Shown here: positions 1 to 8,110 of the stretch, one piece after another
Layout: each line of letters begins with the position of its first letter
How positions within the stretch are numbered: the first letter of the stretch is position 1
Assembly (NCBI GenBank): GCA_040776805.1
Contig: JAXGZS010000005.1
Span: 1 to 64,000, forward strand
Length of the DNA: 64,000 bases
Direction of reading: 5' to 3'
Source: UBA7702 sp040776805
GTDB lineage: Bacteria; Bacillota; Dehalobacteriia; UBA7702
Position numbers and translations under genes: made by a program
Notes under the pieces: model-generated
Told to the model about the DNA's origin: nothing
Databases searched by the model: none
The model's input: the letters and a program-made list of their open reading frames with translations, nothing else

Positions 1-264
1 TTAGATATTCGCCCAGGAGGTTATACTCGAGAAATACCCATAAAGAGAAATGGAAGTGTTGTTAAATCAAGAACCTTAAATACACAGATGGAAGTATTCG
101 CAAATGCTAATTACATAAGCAAAAGTTATGGATATTTGCCTGCTCACAAATTTACAACACGTGGAACATATATGACTACTTGCGAAAATTACATTTCTGC
201 TACAGCACCTGAAGGCAGATTTGGACAGATCACACTTAATCATAGTCTTTCAGTTAATTTCTAA
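1..264 (+). CDS. 3' end of an unrecognised protein gene (partial)
   Basis: Frame 1 is open from the window edge to a TAA at 262-264, giving 87 codons without a start, so this is the C-terminal part of a gene that begins outside the window. The encoded tail is polar, with several Tyr, Asn and Thr residues, and ends in SVNF. I recognise no domain. The next gene starts 17 bases downstream behind a good Shine-Dalgarno sequence (AAGGAAGG), so the two are probably co-transcribed. Base composition is AT-rich like the next two genes and unlike the GC-richer housekeeping genes further right, which hints that these three form one separate, possibly acquired, block. Confidence 0.6.
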   Translation, partial: LDIRPGGYTREIPIKRNGSVVKSRTLNTQMEVFANANYISKSYGYLPAHKFTTRGTYMTTCENYISATAPEGRFGQITLNHSLSVNF

Positions 265-281
265 TAAGGAAGGATATAATT

Positions 282-992
282 ATGAAAAAGTCATTAACTT
301 TATTTGGTATTGTTGCTTTATTAGCGATAACTCTCATTTCTGTGAACGTATTGGCTGACCCCAAAGATCAGGTTTTAGATTCAGTAAACAAATACTATCA
401 ATATGGCCAATTATTAAGTGAGGCACAAGTACAAGCAGAGAATAATGTTGTTGCAACAATTGAAGGAGAACCCATTGCGATTGATGATGCCATTATTAAA
501 AGCCAAATACTAATGGGTAATGCCAATACAGAAACAGAAGCAGTACAATACTTGGTTACTCAGAAGCTATTATTAAGAGAAGCAGAAGATCAAGGGATTA
601 TTATTGATAACAAAGAAGTAAACGATTTTATAAAAAAACAAAAAGAAAGCTATAATTCGAAAGATGCTAAAGAGTATAAAGCAGAACTTGATGAGTTTAT
701 CCGGGGATTAGGTCTAACCGAAGAAGAATACTGGATAAAATATTATGAAGAATACAGATCAGAATTGGTTATAAGAAAGTTACAAATACAGTTATATGAT
801 ACATTCCTCTATAAAAAAGTAGTGGAACGTATCAACGAGCTAGGTATTACACTCTCGGATGAAGAAATTCATACGATATTTGAAAACGAAAAACATTTCT
901 ATAACGAAAAAATCCAGAGTGAATTTTCAGATTACTATATAGCATTCGAGAAAGGATTATGGAAAGAATATAATACCAAAATATATAAATAA
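282..992 (+). CDS. secreted protein with SurA/PrsA-like N-terminal chaperone fold
   Basis: The 236-residue product starts with a cleavable-looking signal peptide (residues 1-25, ending VLADP). Residues about 52-170 resemble the SurA_N/trigger-factor-like region of peptidyl-prolyl isomerase chaperones: a short VVATIEGEPIA strand-turn motif followed by helices with the pattern VQYLVTQKLLLREAEDQGI. There is no recognisable parvulin catalytic domain after it, so any role would be chaperone-like, not isomerase. The ATG is preceded by AAGGAAGG at good spacing. The gene is followed after 14 bases by a protein with a similar EEAYW helix, suggesting a functional pair. The assignment is by pattern only; function is inferred. 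Confidence 0.6.
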   Translation: MKKSLTLFGIVALLAITLISVNVLADPKDQVLDSVNKYYQYGQLLSEAQVQAENNVVATIEGEPIAIDDAIIKSQILMGNANTETEAVQYLVTQKLLLREAEDQGIIIDNKEVNDFIKKQKESYNSKDAKEYKAELDEFIRGLGLTEEEYWIKYYEEYRSELVIRKLQIQLYDTFLYKKVVERINELGITLSDEEIHTIFENEKHFYNEKIQSEFSDYYIAFEKGLWKEYNTKIYK

Positions 993-1006
993 GTACAGGA
1001 GTAGTT

Positions 1007-1756
1007 ATGATCAAAAAATTTCGTTATATCATTATGATTGGTATATGTATCCTGTTGACTCTCAATGCTTATTTTTTGTATATATACTTTCATGAAACAA
1101 AAAATATTTCAGTTACCAACTGCAAACCAGGAAAAGGTCTCCTGCTTGCTGATATTGACGGAGAGCCATACTATTATGACCCGATCTATTTATTTAAGCT
1201 GACCGATGGCGCTTTCTCAAAACAGCCCGATGAAAAAGAGAAAAAAATGGCGTTATTTTACGAATTGGCTTATATGGAATCTGTAAGCCGGGAAAATACG
1301 GTGACCAAGGAAAGGCTTGAGCAAGAAATAGAGTTTCGTAAACAGAACGTAGAAGGATGGGACAATTCTCAGCAAGAACTGGAAGACAATCTCCAGTCTA
1401 TGCAAAGCAGTAATGATTATAGTGAAGATAGCATTTTACAACAAGAGAAATATGTGGAAGAGATGAGTGTTTACGTTCAGCGATATTACGAGCTTTTGTC
1501 GGCATGCACCAAGGGAGCGGGAATCAGCGAGGAAGCATATTGGCAAGAAGTTGTACCATATATAAAAAAAGGTTGCTATGTAGCTCTTTATTGCGACGAA
1601 CGTTATGAAGAATACAAGAAAAAGGCACAAGCGGGAGAATTGGAAGAAGAAGAAATGGATCAGGGTGAGGATGCTCCATTGGCATACATGATGGGAGATT
1701 TCAGTAACCTGATTCAAAAATACAACGTTGAAATCATCGATGGGGATTTACAGTAA
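1007..1756 (+). CDS. membrane-anchored protein related to the preceding SurA_N-like protein
   Basis: The 249-residue product has one N-terminal transmembrane segment (about residues 7-27) and an outside domain. A LLADIDGEPYYYDPIY stretch and a later GISEEAYWQEVVPYIKKGCY helix match the layout of the preceding protein (IEGEPIAIDDAI and GLTEEEYWIKYYEEY). The middle (about 100-150) is glutamate/glutamine-rich and probably coiled coil. The C-terminal part is acidic. An ACAGGAG ribosome-binding site lies 8 bases before the ATG. It ends just before a strong hairpin terminator, so the operon formed by the first three genes ends here. Function unknown; a membrane-tethered partner of the upstream protein is an inference. 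Confidence 0.55.
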   Translation: MIKKFRYIIMIGICILLTLNAYFLYIYFHETKNISVTNCKPGKGLLLADIDGEPYYYDPIYLFKLTDGAFSKQPDEKEKKMALFYELAYMESVSRENTVTKERLEQEIEFRKQNVEGWDNSQQELEDNLQSMQSSNDYSEDSILQQEKYVEEMSVYVQRYYELLSACTKGAGISEEAYWQEVVPYIKKGCYVALYCDERYEEYKKKAQAGELEEEEMDQGEDAPLAYMMGDFSNLIQKYNVEIIDGDLQ

Positions 1757-1785
1757 AAGCGGCCACATGATCCTGTTTCATTAAA

Positions 1786-1820
1786 AATTGGGTGTCCCAT
1801 TGGGACACCCAATTAGATTT
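1786..1820. terminator. bidirectional hairpin terminator
   Basis: A perfect inverted repeat (AATTGGGTGTCCCA at 1786-1799 and its complement at 1801-1814) sits between convergent genes. It is flanked by A-rich sequence on the left and T-rich sequence on the right, so it can act on both strands. Confidence 0.85.
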
Positions 1821-1835
1821 CTTTACGCTTTTTTC

Positions 1836-2393
1836 TTATTCTTGCACAGTAAAGGTGGAGAGCATCTTTTCAATGGCGGTGTTGATATCCGCCGGCATAC
1901 CGTCATAGGTAACGACTTTAATACAAAGCAGGTCACTGCCTACTTTTACACTGGTTTCCGCGTAATAGACCAGGCCCAAGTCGGTTTCGTTTGCATAAGT
2001 CACAGTAACGGCGTCGCGGCCATCGGCGCCAAAGGTAGTTTCGGTCACAGAGTAAACGCCGTTAAGGGCGTTACTTGCCGAAAGGGCGGTATATTCCGAC
2101 ACCGAATAACCGCCGACCCGCTGGACCATAACGTAAACAGAGGGACTCTGATCCCTTTGCCGGGCAATCAGTTCAAAATTATCGCTGCTTTCATCGGTAA
2201 GTACATAAAACAGGTGCGGATCGTAATTCATCGTATAGCCGAAACTGCTGGTAAAGGTATTTAAAGTGATATCCGCGCCGTTGTTTGCCGCTTTCTCTTG
2301 GGGCGACTGCTTGGTGATTTGACCGCTGCAAGCGGAAAACGTCAGCAATACGAGAAACAAGAGCGGGGCGTATTTCAGGGCTCTTTTCATCAT
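1836..2393 (-). CDS. lipoprotein of unknown function
   Basis: The 185-residue product has a lipoprotein signal (charged MMKRALK, hydrophobic core, lipobox TFSAC with the Cys at residue 22). The mature part is a small beta-rich domain (FGYTMNYDPHLFYVLTD, then alternating short strands) of the kind seen in PsbP/LpqN-like lipoproteins; this resemblance is only structural-pattern level. The start has two adjacent ATGs behind AAGGAG. The ribosome-binding site overlaps the end of the upstream aldo/keto reductase gene region, so the two form an operon. It is convergent with the preceding block. A similar extracytoplasmic domain may be present in the membrane protein at 3666-4547. Confidence 0.6.
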   Translation of the reverse strand: MMKRALKYAPLLFLVLLTFSACSGQITKQSPQEKAANNGADITLNTFTSSFGYTMNYDPHLFYVLTDESSDNFELIARQRDQSPSVYVMVQRVGGYSVSEYTALSASNALNGVYSVTETTFGADGRDAVTVTYANETDLGLVYYAETSVKVGSDLLCIKVVTYDGMPADINTAIEKMLSTFTVQE

Positions 2394-2405
2394 CAGTCTC
2401 CTTGG

Positions 2406-3584
2406 TCAAAACCGCATAAGCAGATCGGCGCCTTTTTTTACCAGGCGGTAAAGGGGCGTTTCCATTTCCTTTTGCACCGCTTTCAGCAATGAGCGAATGG
2501 GTAAATGCTGGGGACAGACCTTTTCGCATTTGCCGCAGCCGATGCAGCGGGAAGCCGCGGAAACTTCCTTTTTCATCGAAGTGCAGAGAAAATATTCCTT
2601 GAGCCCTTTATACCAGCCGTCGGCATATTTGGCGTTGTAGCAGCGAAAACAGGTGGGAATATCCACTCCGTGGGGACAGGGCATACAGTAGCCGCAGCCG
2701 GTGCAGGCCGCCCTTACCACGGAGTTGATGGCCTCTTTGGCCTGTTCATAAACGGCAAAGTCCGCCGCGGTCAAAGAATTGATTTGCGTTTCCTCAGCCA
2801 CGGCGATGTTTTCTTTGATCTGCTCCATACTGTTCATGCCGGAAAGCACCACCGTCACTTCGGGCTGGTTAAAAAGCCAGCGCAGTCCAAAGGCTGCCGG
2901 AGAACGGTGGGGAGAGGCGGCGGCAAATACCTTCGCTGCCGACTCCGGGATCTGATCGGCAAGTCTGCCGCCGCGCAGCGGCTCCATGATAATCACGGGA
3001 ATCCCCTTTTTCGCCGCGTGGCGCAAACCGACGACGCCGGCCTGTCCCGTTTCATCCATATAGTTATACTGGATCTGGCAGAAATCCCAGGGATAATCGT
3101 CTAATATCTTGATAAAAGCGGCACTGCCGCCGTGGTAGGAAAAACCGATGTTGCGGATGGCGCCGCTTTCTTTTTTCGCGGCGATCCAGCTTTCCAGGCC
3201 CAGGTCTTTCAGGCGCTCCCAGGAGCCAAAATCGGCAAGCATGTGCAGCAGATAGTAATCGATATAGTCGGTGCAAAGACGGCTAAGCTCTTCGTTGAAG
3301 TAGCGATCGGCATCCGCCGCTGTTTTCACCTGAAATTGCGGCAATTTGGTAGCGATAAAAACATCTTTGCGGTAGCCCTTGGCCAAAAACTTGCCGAGAG
3401 CCGCCTCGTTGCCGCGATAGCGATAGGCGGTATCAAAATAATTGACACCGTGCTCGATGGCGTATTTCATTTCCGCTTCCGCTTTTTCCTGCTGGACGAC
3501 ACCGCCTTTTTTCGTAAAGCGCATACAGCCGTAACCTAAGACGGAAAGGCGATCGCCATTTTTGGGATTCACACGATACTGCAT
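2406..3584 (-). CDS. aldo/keto reductase with C-terminal 4Fe-4S ferredoxin domain
   Basis: This 392-residue protein belongs to the aldo/keto reductase family with a fused iron-sulfur region, common in anaerobes. The AKR tetrad is visible: Asp and Tyr in NYFDTAYRYRGNE, Lys in VFIATKLPQ, His in DYYLLHML. Two cysteine clusters follow near the C-terminus: CTGCGYCMPCPHGVD and CIGCGKCEKVCP, the second a typical 4Fe-4S binding motif. It probably reduces an unknown carbonyl substrate in the cytoplasm, with electrons passing through the cluster. An upstream in-frame start exists 15 bases earlier, but the AGGAG box lies between the two, so the ATG at 3584 (MQYRVN) is preferred. The lipoprotein gene follows 12 bases downstream. 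Confidence 0.85.
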   Translation of the reverse strand: MQYRVNPKNGDRLSVLGYGCMRFTKKGGVVQQEKAEAEMKYAIEHGVNYFDTAYRYRGNEAALGKFLAKGYRKDVFIATKLPQFQVKTAADADRYFNEELSRLCTDYIDYYLLHMLADFGSWERLKDLGLESWIAAKKESGAIRNIGFSYHGGSAAFIKILDDYPWDFCQIQYNYMDETGQAGVVGLRHAAKKGIPVIIMEPLRGGRLADQIPESAAKVFAAASPHRSPAAFGLRWLFNQPEVTVVLSGMNSMEQIKENIAVAEETQINSLTAADFAVYEQAKEAINSVVRAACTGCGYCMPCPHGVDIPTCFRCYNAKYADGWYKGLKEYFLCTSMKKEVSAASRCIGCGKCEKVCPQHLPIRSLLKAVQKEMETPLYRLVKKGADLLMRF

Positions 3585-3608
3585 AGAAACTCCTATCATG
3601 AAAGTCGG

Positions 3609-3642
3609 AAAGCCGCGTCACGCAGTTGCGTCAAGCGGCTTT
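3609..3642 (-). terminator. hairpin between genes, likely terminator
   Basis: AAAGCCGC (3609-3616) pairs with GCGGCTTT (3635-3642) with a second inner stem around ACGCAGTTGCGT. It lies just after the end of the membrane protein gene on the minus strand. The T-run is short, so termination strength is uncertain. Confidence 0.55.
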
Positions 3643-3665
3643 CTGTTTCAAATCAATGAAAATCG

Positions 3666-4547
3666 TTACGATTCTTTGTCTTCTGAACCTTCTGAATCTA
3701 CCGAATCTTCCGCATGCCCCGTCTCTTCCGAGGTGGACGGCGGTTCCACAGGTTTTTCCTCGGCTGTCGTTTTATGCTCCGTTAAAGAAATGGAGTTTGC
3801 CGCGGCAGAGCGGCGATAGCCGTTGATCGTATAGTGCTTTTTATAAATAACCAGCAGTAAAATGCCGATGATGACGGCCATTGTGACGATGATCGCGATG
3901 TATACCACATTGCTGTTGCCCGTATCTTTGGTTTCCACGGTATGGAAGACGGCAGAAGAAACCACTTCTTCCGTCAAGGCGATCTCCTCGTCGCTGAGTT
4001 TCCGGTGATCGAAATTAAAGGTGATGGTATAAGCGTTGCCGTTGAGTACCGTAACATACTGAACGGCGTAGCCATCGTTACCATCCTTGGCACAAAGGCC
4101 ATTGGCCTTTAAAAATTTTGCCTGGGTGTTCCCTTCAAAGACATCGCAGTCGGTGATTTCCATATTGGCGGCGCTATCAGTATCCATCAGGCAGACCTGG
4201 GCCATTTCCATGAGGTCGCTATCTTCCAACTCATTGAAATCATAATAAAGCCGCGACCAATCAGTCGCTGTCATTGAAACGATGATCTCGGCGTTTTGAT
4301 CCTCTGTAAAAGCCACCAAATAGAGGGATTTATTTTCGAAAAGGAACTCTTTCGTCATACCCAAATCAACAAAATCGGAGTCATCCCCATCCATATCTCG
4401 GGTAAAAACGTAATGATATTCTGCCGGTAACGCCAAACTGAGATCGAGATCTGCGATTTCATATTCTATCATACTGGCGGCACAGACGCCGGCGGAACAG
4501 AGCGCCAGGACCAAAATAGCCGCAAGGATTCCTTTTTTTATTTTCAT
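3666..4547 (-). CDS. exported protein with single C-terminal membrane anchor
   Basis: The 293-residue product has an N-terminal signal peptide (MKIKKGILAAILVLALCSAG, cleavage near AAS) and an extracytoplasmic domain of about 190 residues rich in acidic residues. A single transmembrane helix follows (VVYIAIIVTMAVIIGILLLV, about residues 215-240), then a charged cytoplasmic tail very rich in Glu, Ser and Thr. No catalytic motif is visible. The ATG at 4547 is chosen because GAGAGGAA lies just upstream; an in-frame ATG seven codons earlier lacks such a site. The gene is divergent from the lipoprotein at 4733. Function unknown. Confidence 0.6.
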   Translation of the reverse strand: MKIKKGILAAILVLALCSAGVCAASMIEYEIADLDLSLALPAEYHYVFTRDMDGDDSDFVDLGMTKEFLFENKSLYLVAFTEDQNAEIIVSMTATDWSRLYYDFNELEDSDLMEMAQVCLMDTDSAANMEITDCDVFEGNTQAKFLKANGLCAKDGNDGYAVQYVTVLNGNAYTITFNFDHRKLSDEEIALTEEVVSSAVFHTVETKDTGNSNVVYIAIIVTMAVIIGILLLVIYKKHYTINGYRRSAAANSISLTEHKTTAEEKPVEPPSTSEETGHAEDSVDSEGSEDKES

Positions 4548-4732
4548 CGAAACATTCCTCTCTCGCAAATTCGTACTTATATTATATCATATCTTCCAGC
4601 CTATTTAAAGAAAGTTTGTGAAATCACTATAAAAAATTTCCTTTTACCCACGGTTTCCTCCGCAGATTTTCACGGTTCACTCATAAAGGGGAACTATACT
4701 CATAACAAATAAACGTAAAAGGAGATGCTTTC

Positions 4733-5389
4733 ATGAAGAATAAAAGAAAGCTCCTGCTTTTTTCCTTACTGGCCTTGGCCATGGCGACACTCTTTGCAGG
4801 CTGCGGCACAAAAACAACGGAAGCACAGATCACCGCCATCGACGGCACCACGCTCACGGTTTCCCTGGGAGAAATGGCTACACCAAGCGACGAAGACGCA
4901 CCGCAGCCATCAGAGAAAAAGGGGGAAGCCCCCGCCGTACCCAAGGAGAATGAAAGTACGGATCAGGACGGCAGTGGAGACGATACGGCGACGGACAGCG
5001 GCGATACGGCAATCTCCAATGACAGCGGCGATACGACAACCAGCACTGACAGCAACCAAACGCCGCCAGAACAACCTTCCGGCAGTTCTTCCGATAGCAA
5101 TGGTACGCCTCCCCAGGGCGGTGCCGGCGATACGCCCCCTAATATGGGCGATGGAGAAACCCCCGCCGACATGGCAGGCGGCCACGGTTTCTTTACAGCC
5201 AACGGCGAAACAATGACTTTTGACATCTCCAAGGTGACCGTCACTTTAAGTGATGGCAGCGCGGGCACCATCGATGATCTCGCCGTCAACGACATCATCT
5301 CCATCACCTATACCGGCGACAACAAGGTCTCCGCGATCACCGTGGAAATGTCCATGCCATCTTTTCCGCCGGTGCAGAATTCTCAGTGA
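4733..5389 (+). CDS. Ser/Thr/Asp-rich lipoprotein
   Basis: The 218-residue product carries a lipoprotein signal with lipobox LFAGC (Cys at residue 23). About 100 residues of low-complexity linker follow, built of Asp, Ser, Thr, Gly and Pro with repeated DSGDT units. A small C-terminal domain (residues about 150-205) contains DISKVTVTLSDGSAGTIDDL and VNDIISITYTGDNKVSAITV; it resembles the short beta domain found after similar linkers in clostridial lipoproteins. AAAAGGAGA lies 9 bases before the ATG. A TATACT box at 4695-4700 could serve as its -10 element. A strong terminator follows. Surface exposure is likely; the function is unknown. Confidence 0.65.
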   Translation: MKNKRKLLLFSLLALAMATLFAGCGTKTTEAQITAIDGTTLTVSLGEMATPSDEDAPQPSEKKGEAPAVPKENESTDQDGSGDDTATDSGDTAISNDSGDTTTSTDSNQTPPEQPSGSSSDSNGTPPQGGAGDTPPNMGDGETPADMAGGHGFFTANGETMTFDISKVTVTLSDGSAGTIDDLAVNDIISITYTGDNKVSAITVEMSMPSFPPVQNSQ

Positions 5390-5515
5390 CGGTTTCGGAT
5401 ACCGCAATCAAACCTCACCGATATGACAGTTACCACAAAAGGCGACCACTGCGTTCCTGGAACTACCGATTGATGTAAAAAGTAAGATATAATATGCAAA
5501 ATATCATGGTAACTT

Positions 5516-5556
5516 AAAAAGACTTATCATAACCGCAGTTAGGGTAAGTCTTTTTT
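5516..5556 (+). terminator. intrinsic terminator after the lipoprotein gene
   Basis: AAAAAGACTTATC pairs with GGTAAGTCTTTTT (one wobble) across a loop of about 15 bases and is followed by a run of six T. It lies 125 bases after the lipoprotein stop; the bases between hold no gene I can see. Confidence 0.85.
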
Positions 5557-5622
5557 CTGCGCATAAAAATCATCGGCATCATTTTCGGCACAACATGGGT
5601 TTCATCGTCCTTTCACTTATGG

Positions 5623-5628
5623 TATAAT
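5623..5628 (+). promoter_or_regulatory. -10 box of the purine gene pair
   Basis: TATAAT at 5623-5628, preceded by TG one base upstream (ATGG-TATAAT), lies about 35 bases before the first start codon at 5664. The -35 region is weak. Confidence 0.5.
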
Positions 5629-5663
5629 TATACTATGAGTTCAATTAAATATATGGAGGAAAA

Positions 5664-6383
5664 ATGATCATGGATTTGTTGTCCCTGGAACAGAATCTCC
5701 AAGGAAACTCCTATCCCGGCCGTGGCCTTGTCATCGGCACTTCCGCTGACGGTAAAAAAGCAATCGCCGCCTATTTCATCATGGGCAGAAGCGAAAATAG
5801 CCGCAATCGCGTTTTCGTGACAGACGGCAAAGGCCTGCGCACCGAAGCTTTTGATCCCTCGAAAATGGAGGATCCCAGCCTTATCATCTACGCCCCGGTA
5901 CGCGTCTTGGGCCACGACACCATTGTTACCAACGGCGATCAGACCGACACGGTCTATGACATGATGAAAACCGGCAGCACTTTTCAGCAAGCCCTGGAAA
6001 CCCGCGAATTTGAGCCCGACGAACCCAACTTCACCCCCAGGATTTCCGGCTTACTCCACGTCCAAGACAACGCGTTTTGCTATGAAATGTCCATTTTAAA
6101 AAGCGCTTACGGCGACCCCGGCGCCTGCCAGCGCTTTACCTTCCAATTCGAAGCCGTAAAAGGCGAAGGCCATTTCATCCATACCTATCTTGGCGACGGC
6201 AAACCGCTGCCCAGCTTTGCCGGGGAGCCAAAACGCGTGGCGATCAAAGACGATATCGATACTTTCACCGATAAGGTCTGGAACAGCCTGAACGATGAAA
6301 ACAAAGTTTCCCTTTTTGTCAGATACATTGATATCGCCGACGGTTCTTACGAAACGAGAATCGTCAATAAAAATGCAAAGTAA
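5664..6383 (+). CDS. IMP cyclohydrolase (PurO-like family)
   Basis: The 239-residue protein matches the IMP cyclohydrolase-like family (IMP_cyclohyd): the N-terminal LQGNSYPGRGLVIGTS motif, VFVTDGKG, and the region GHDTIVTNGDQTDTVYD are characteristic. It would close FAICAR to IMP, the last step of de novo purine synthesis, in the cytoplasm. The next gene encodes the matching formyltransferase, and its ribosome-binding site overlaps this stop codon. Together they replace the usual bifunctional PurH. The start ATG at 5664 lies behind ATGGAGGAAAA; an internal ATG two codons later is also possible. Confidence rests on the motif and on the context, which agree. Confidence 0.8.
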   Translation: MIMDLLSLEQNLQGNSYPGRGLVIGTSADGKKAIAAYFIMGRSENSRNRVFVTDGKGLRTEAFDPSKMEDPSLIIYAPVRVLGHDTIVTNGDQTDTVYDMMKTGSTFQQALETREFEPDEPNFTPRISGLLHVQDNAFCYEMSILKSAYGDPGACQRFTFQFEAVKGEGHFIHTYLGDGKPLPSFAGEPKRVAIKDDIDTFTDKVWNSLNDENKVSLFVRYIDIADGSYETRIVNKNAK

Positions 6384-6393
6384 GGAGTACGCC

Positions 6394-7569
6394 ATGAAAG
6401 AACTGGCCTTAAAATACGGTTGTAACCCCAACCAGAAGCCCTCCAAGATCTTTATGGACCAGGGCGAATTGCCCCTGACGGTGCTAAACGGCAAACCCGG
6501 CTACATCAATTTTATGGACGCGTTAAACGGCATCCAACTGGTTTGGGAATTGAAAGCCGCCACGGGTCTGCCTGCCGCCGCCTCTTTTAAACACGTTTCC
6601 CCCGCCGGCGCCGGTGTGGGGCTGCCCCTCTCCGATACATTGAAAAAAATCTATTTCGTCGACGACCTCGGCGAACTCTCTCCTTTGGCGGCGGCTTACG
6701 CCAGAGCCAGGGGCGCTGATCGGATGTCCGCCTACGGTGATTTTATCTCCCTCTCCGACGTCTGCGATGAAAGCACCGCGAAAATCATTGTCCGAGAAGT
6801 CAGCGACGGCGTCATCGCCCCGGGCTATACCGAAGAGGCTTTGGCCATTTTAAAAACGAAGCGCAAAGGGAACTATAACATCATCGCCATCGATCCCACT
6901 TACAAACCCACGCCCATCGAACATAAGCAGATCTTCGGCATTACCTTTGAACAGGGGCGCAACGAATTAAAAATTGAGGATGCCCTCTTCACCGAAATCG
7001 TCACCAAAAACAAAGACTTACCGGCAGAGGCCAAACGGGATCTGATCATCGCTTTGATCACCTTGAAATACACCCAAAGCAATTCCGTTTGCTACGCCGT
7101 GGATGGCCAGGCCATCGGCATCGGTGCCGGGCAGCAATCAAGGGTTCACTGCACCCGCCTTGCCGGCAACAAAGCTGATAACTGGTTCTTACGCCAAGCA
7201 CCCCAGGTCATGGCGTTGGAATTCATCGACGACATCGCCAGACCCAACCGAGACAACGCCATCGACGTCTATATCGGCGACGAATATGAAGATGTGTTGA
7301 AGGACGGCGTTTGGCAGACTATTTTCAAAACAAAACCGGCTGTTTTCACAAAAGAGGAAAAGCAGGCCTGGCTCAATCAGATGGAAAATATCGCCATCGG
7401 CTCCGACGCCTTCTTCCCCTTTGGCGATAACATTGAACGGGCCAAAAAGAGCGGCGTCAAATACATCGCCGAACCCGGCGGCAGCATTCGTGACGACAAC
7501 GTCATCGCCACCTGCGACAAGTACGATATGGTGCTGGCTTTTACCCACATTCGCCTGTTCCACCACTAA
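6394..7569 (+). CDS. AICAR formyltransferase, stand-alone (PurH C-terminal type)
   Basis: The 391-residue protein resembles the transformylase half of PurH: KYGCNPNQKPS at the N-terminus, then AASFKHVSPAGAG, SAYGDFISLSD, QSNSVCYAVDGQAIGIGAGQQSRVHCTRLAG and the C-terminal DDNVIATCDKYDMVLAFTHIRLF/HH end. The catalytic Lys-His pair lies in the SFKHVSP motif. It transfers a formyl group from 10-formyl-THF to AICAR. It lacks the N-terminal cyclohydrolase domain, supplied by the gene before. The ATG at 6394 behind TAAGGAG is chosen over upstream in-frame starts because those lie within the preceding gene. A hairpin with a T-run follows. Confidence 0.9.
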   Translation: MKELALKYGCNPNQKPSKIFMDQGELPLTVLNGKPGYINFMDALNGIQLVWELKAATGLPAAASFKHVSPAGAGVGLPLSDTLKKIYFVDDLGELSPLAAAYARARGADRMSAYGDFISLSDVCDESTAKIIVREVSDGVIAPGYTEEALAILKTKRKGNYNIIAIDPTYKPTPIEHKQIFGITFEQGRNELKIEDALFTEIVTKNKDLPAEAKRDLIIALITLKYTQSNSVCYAVDGQAIGIGAGQQSRVHCTRLAGNKADNWFLRQAPQVMALEFIDDIARPNRDNAIDVYIGDEYEDVLKDGVWQTIFKTKPAVFTKEEKQAWLNQMENIAIGSDAFFPFGDNIERAKKSGVKYIAEPGGSIRDDNVIATCDKYDMVLAFTHIRLFHH

Positions 7570-7580
7570 ATAAAAAAATA

Positions 7581-7636
7581 AAAGGGCGCGGCGCAAAAGG
7601 TTTTGTGAAAAACCGAGGGCGGCACGCCCTTTTTTT
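7581..7636. terminator. compound hairpin terminator
   Basis: AAAGGGCG (7581-7588) pairs with CGCCCTTT (7625-7632). Inside it is a second stem, GGTTTT with AAAACC. T-runs on the right and A-runs on the left fit termination after the formyltransferase gene. Confidence 0.7.
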
Positions 7637-7691
7637 CCAGCCATAAAAATGTCGAAAAAAACAGATACTTTTCATAAAGGCGGTGTTTTTT

Positions 7692-8105
7692 ATGAAAAAG
7701 TATCTGACGCCGATGATGATGTTCCTCACCGGCGGCTCTCTATATGTGCTCCTGGAAATTTTATGGCGTCACCACAGCCACTGGTCGATGTTTTTGGCTG
7801 GCGGCGGCTGTTTCACACTGATCGATTGGACCAATAAAAAACTCAAAAAGGAAACGCCCCTTTGGGTGCGTTGCTCCATCGGCGCGGCGATCATTACCGG
7901 CATTGAATTCGTTTCCGGCTGTTTTGTCAATCTTTGGGCCCATTGGAATGTCTGGGATTACAGCCGCTTTAGAGTCCATTTCCTAGGGCAGATCTGCTTG
8001 ATCTATACCGTTTTATGGTTCTTTCTGACCGCCCCGGTGCTTTGGCTCGCCAAAACACTGCATCAACGTTTTGACCACTTTTTCGACCGATTGACACCCC
8101 ATTAA
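7692..8105 (+). CDS. small membrane protein of the CmpB/putative ABC-transporter permease family
   Basis: The 137-residue protein has about four hydrophobic segments. It shows the family-like stretches FLTGGSLYVLLEILWR and HWSMFLAGGGCFTLID, and later ITGIEFVSGCFVNLW followed by WDYS. These are typical of the small integral membrane family annotated as putative ABC-transporter type IV; no ATPase partner is nearby and transport is unproven. The ATG at 7692 is chosen because AAAGGCGG lies 8 bases upstream; a GTG three codons earlier overlaps that site. It runs convergently into rsmA with only 5 bases between the stops. Confidence 0.7.
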   Translation: MKKYLTPMMMFLTGGSLYVLLEILWRHHSHWSMFLAGGGCFTLIDWTNKKLKKETPLWVRCSIGAAIITGIEFVSGCFVNLWAHWNVWDYSRFRVHFLGQICLIYTVLWFFLTAPVLWLAKTLHQRFDHFFDRLTPH

Positions 8106-8110
8106 TGGTT

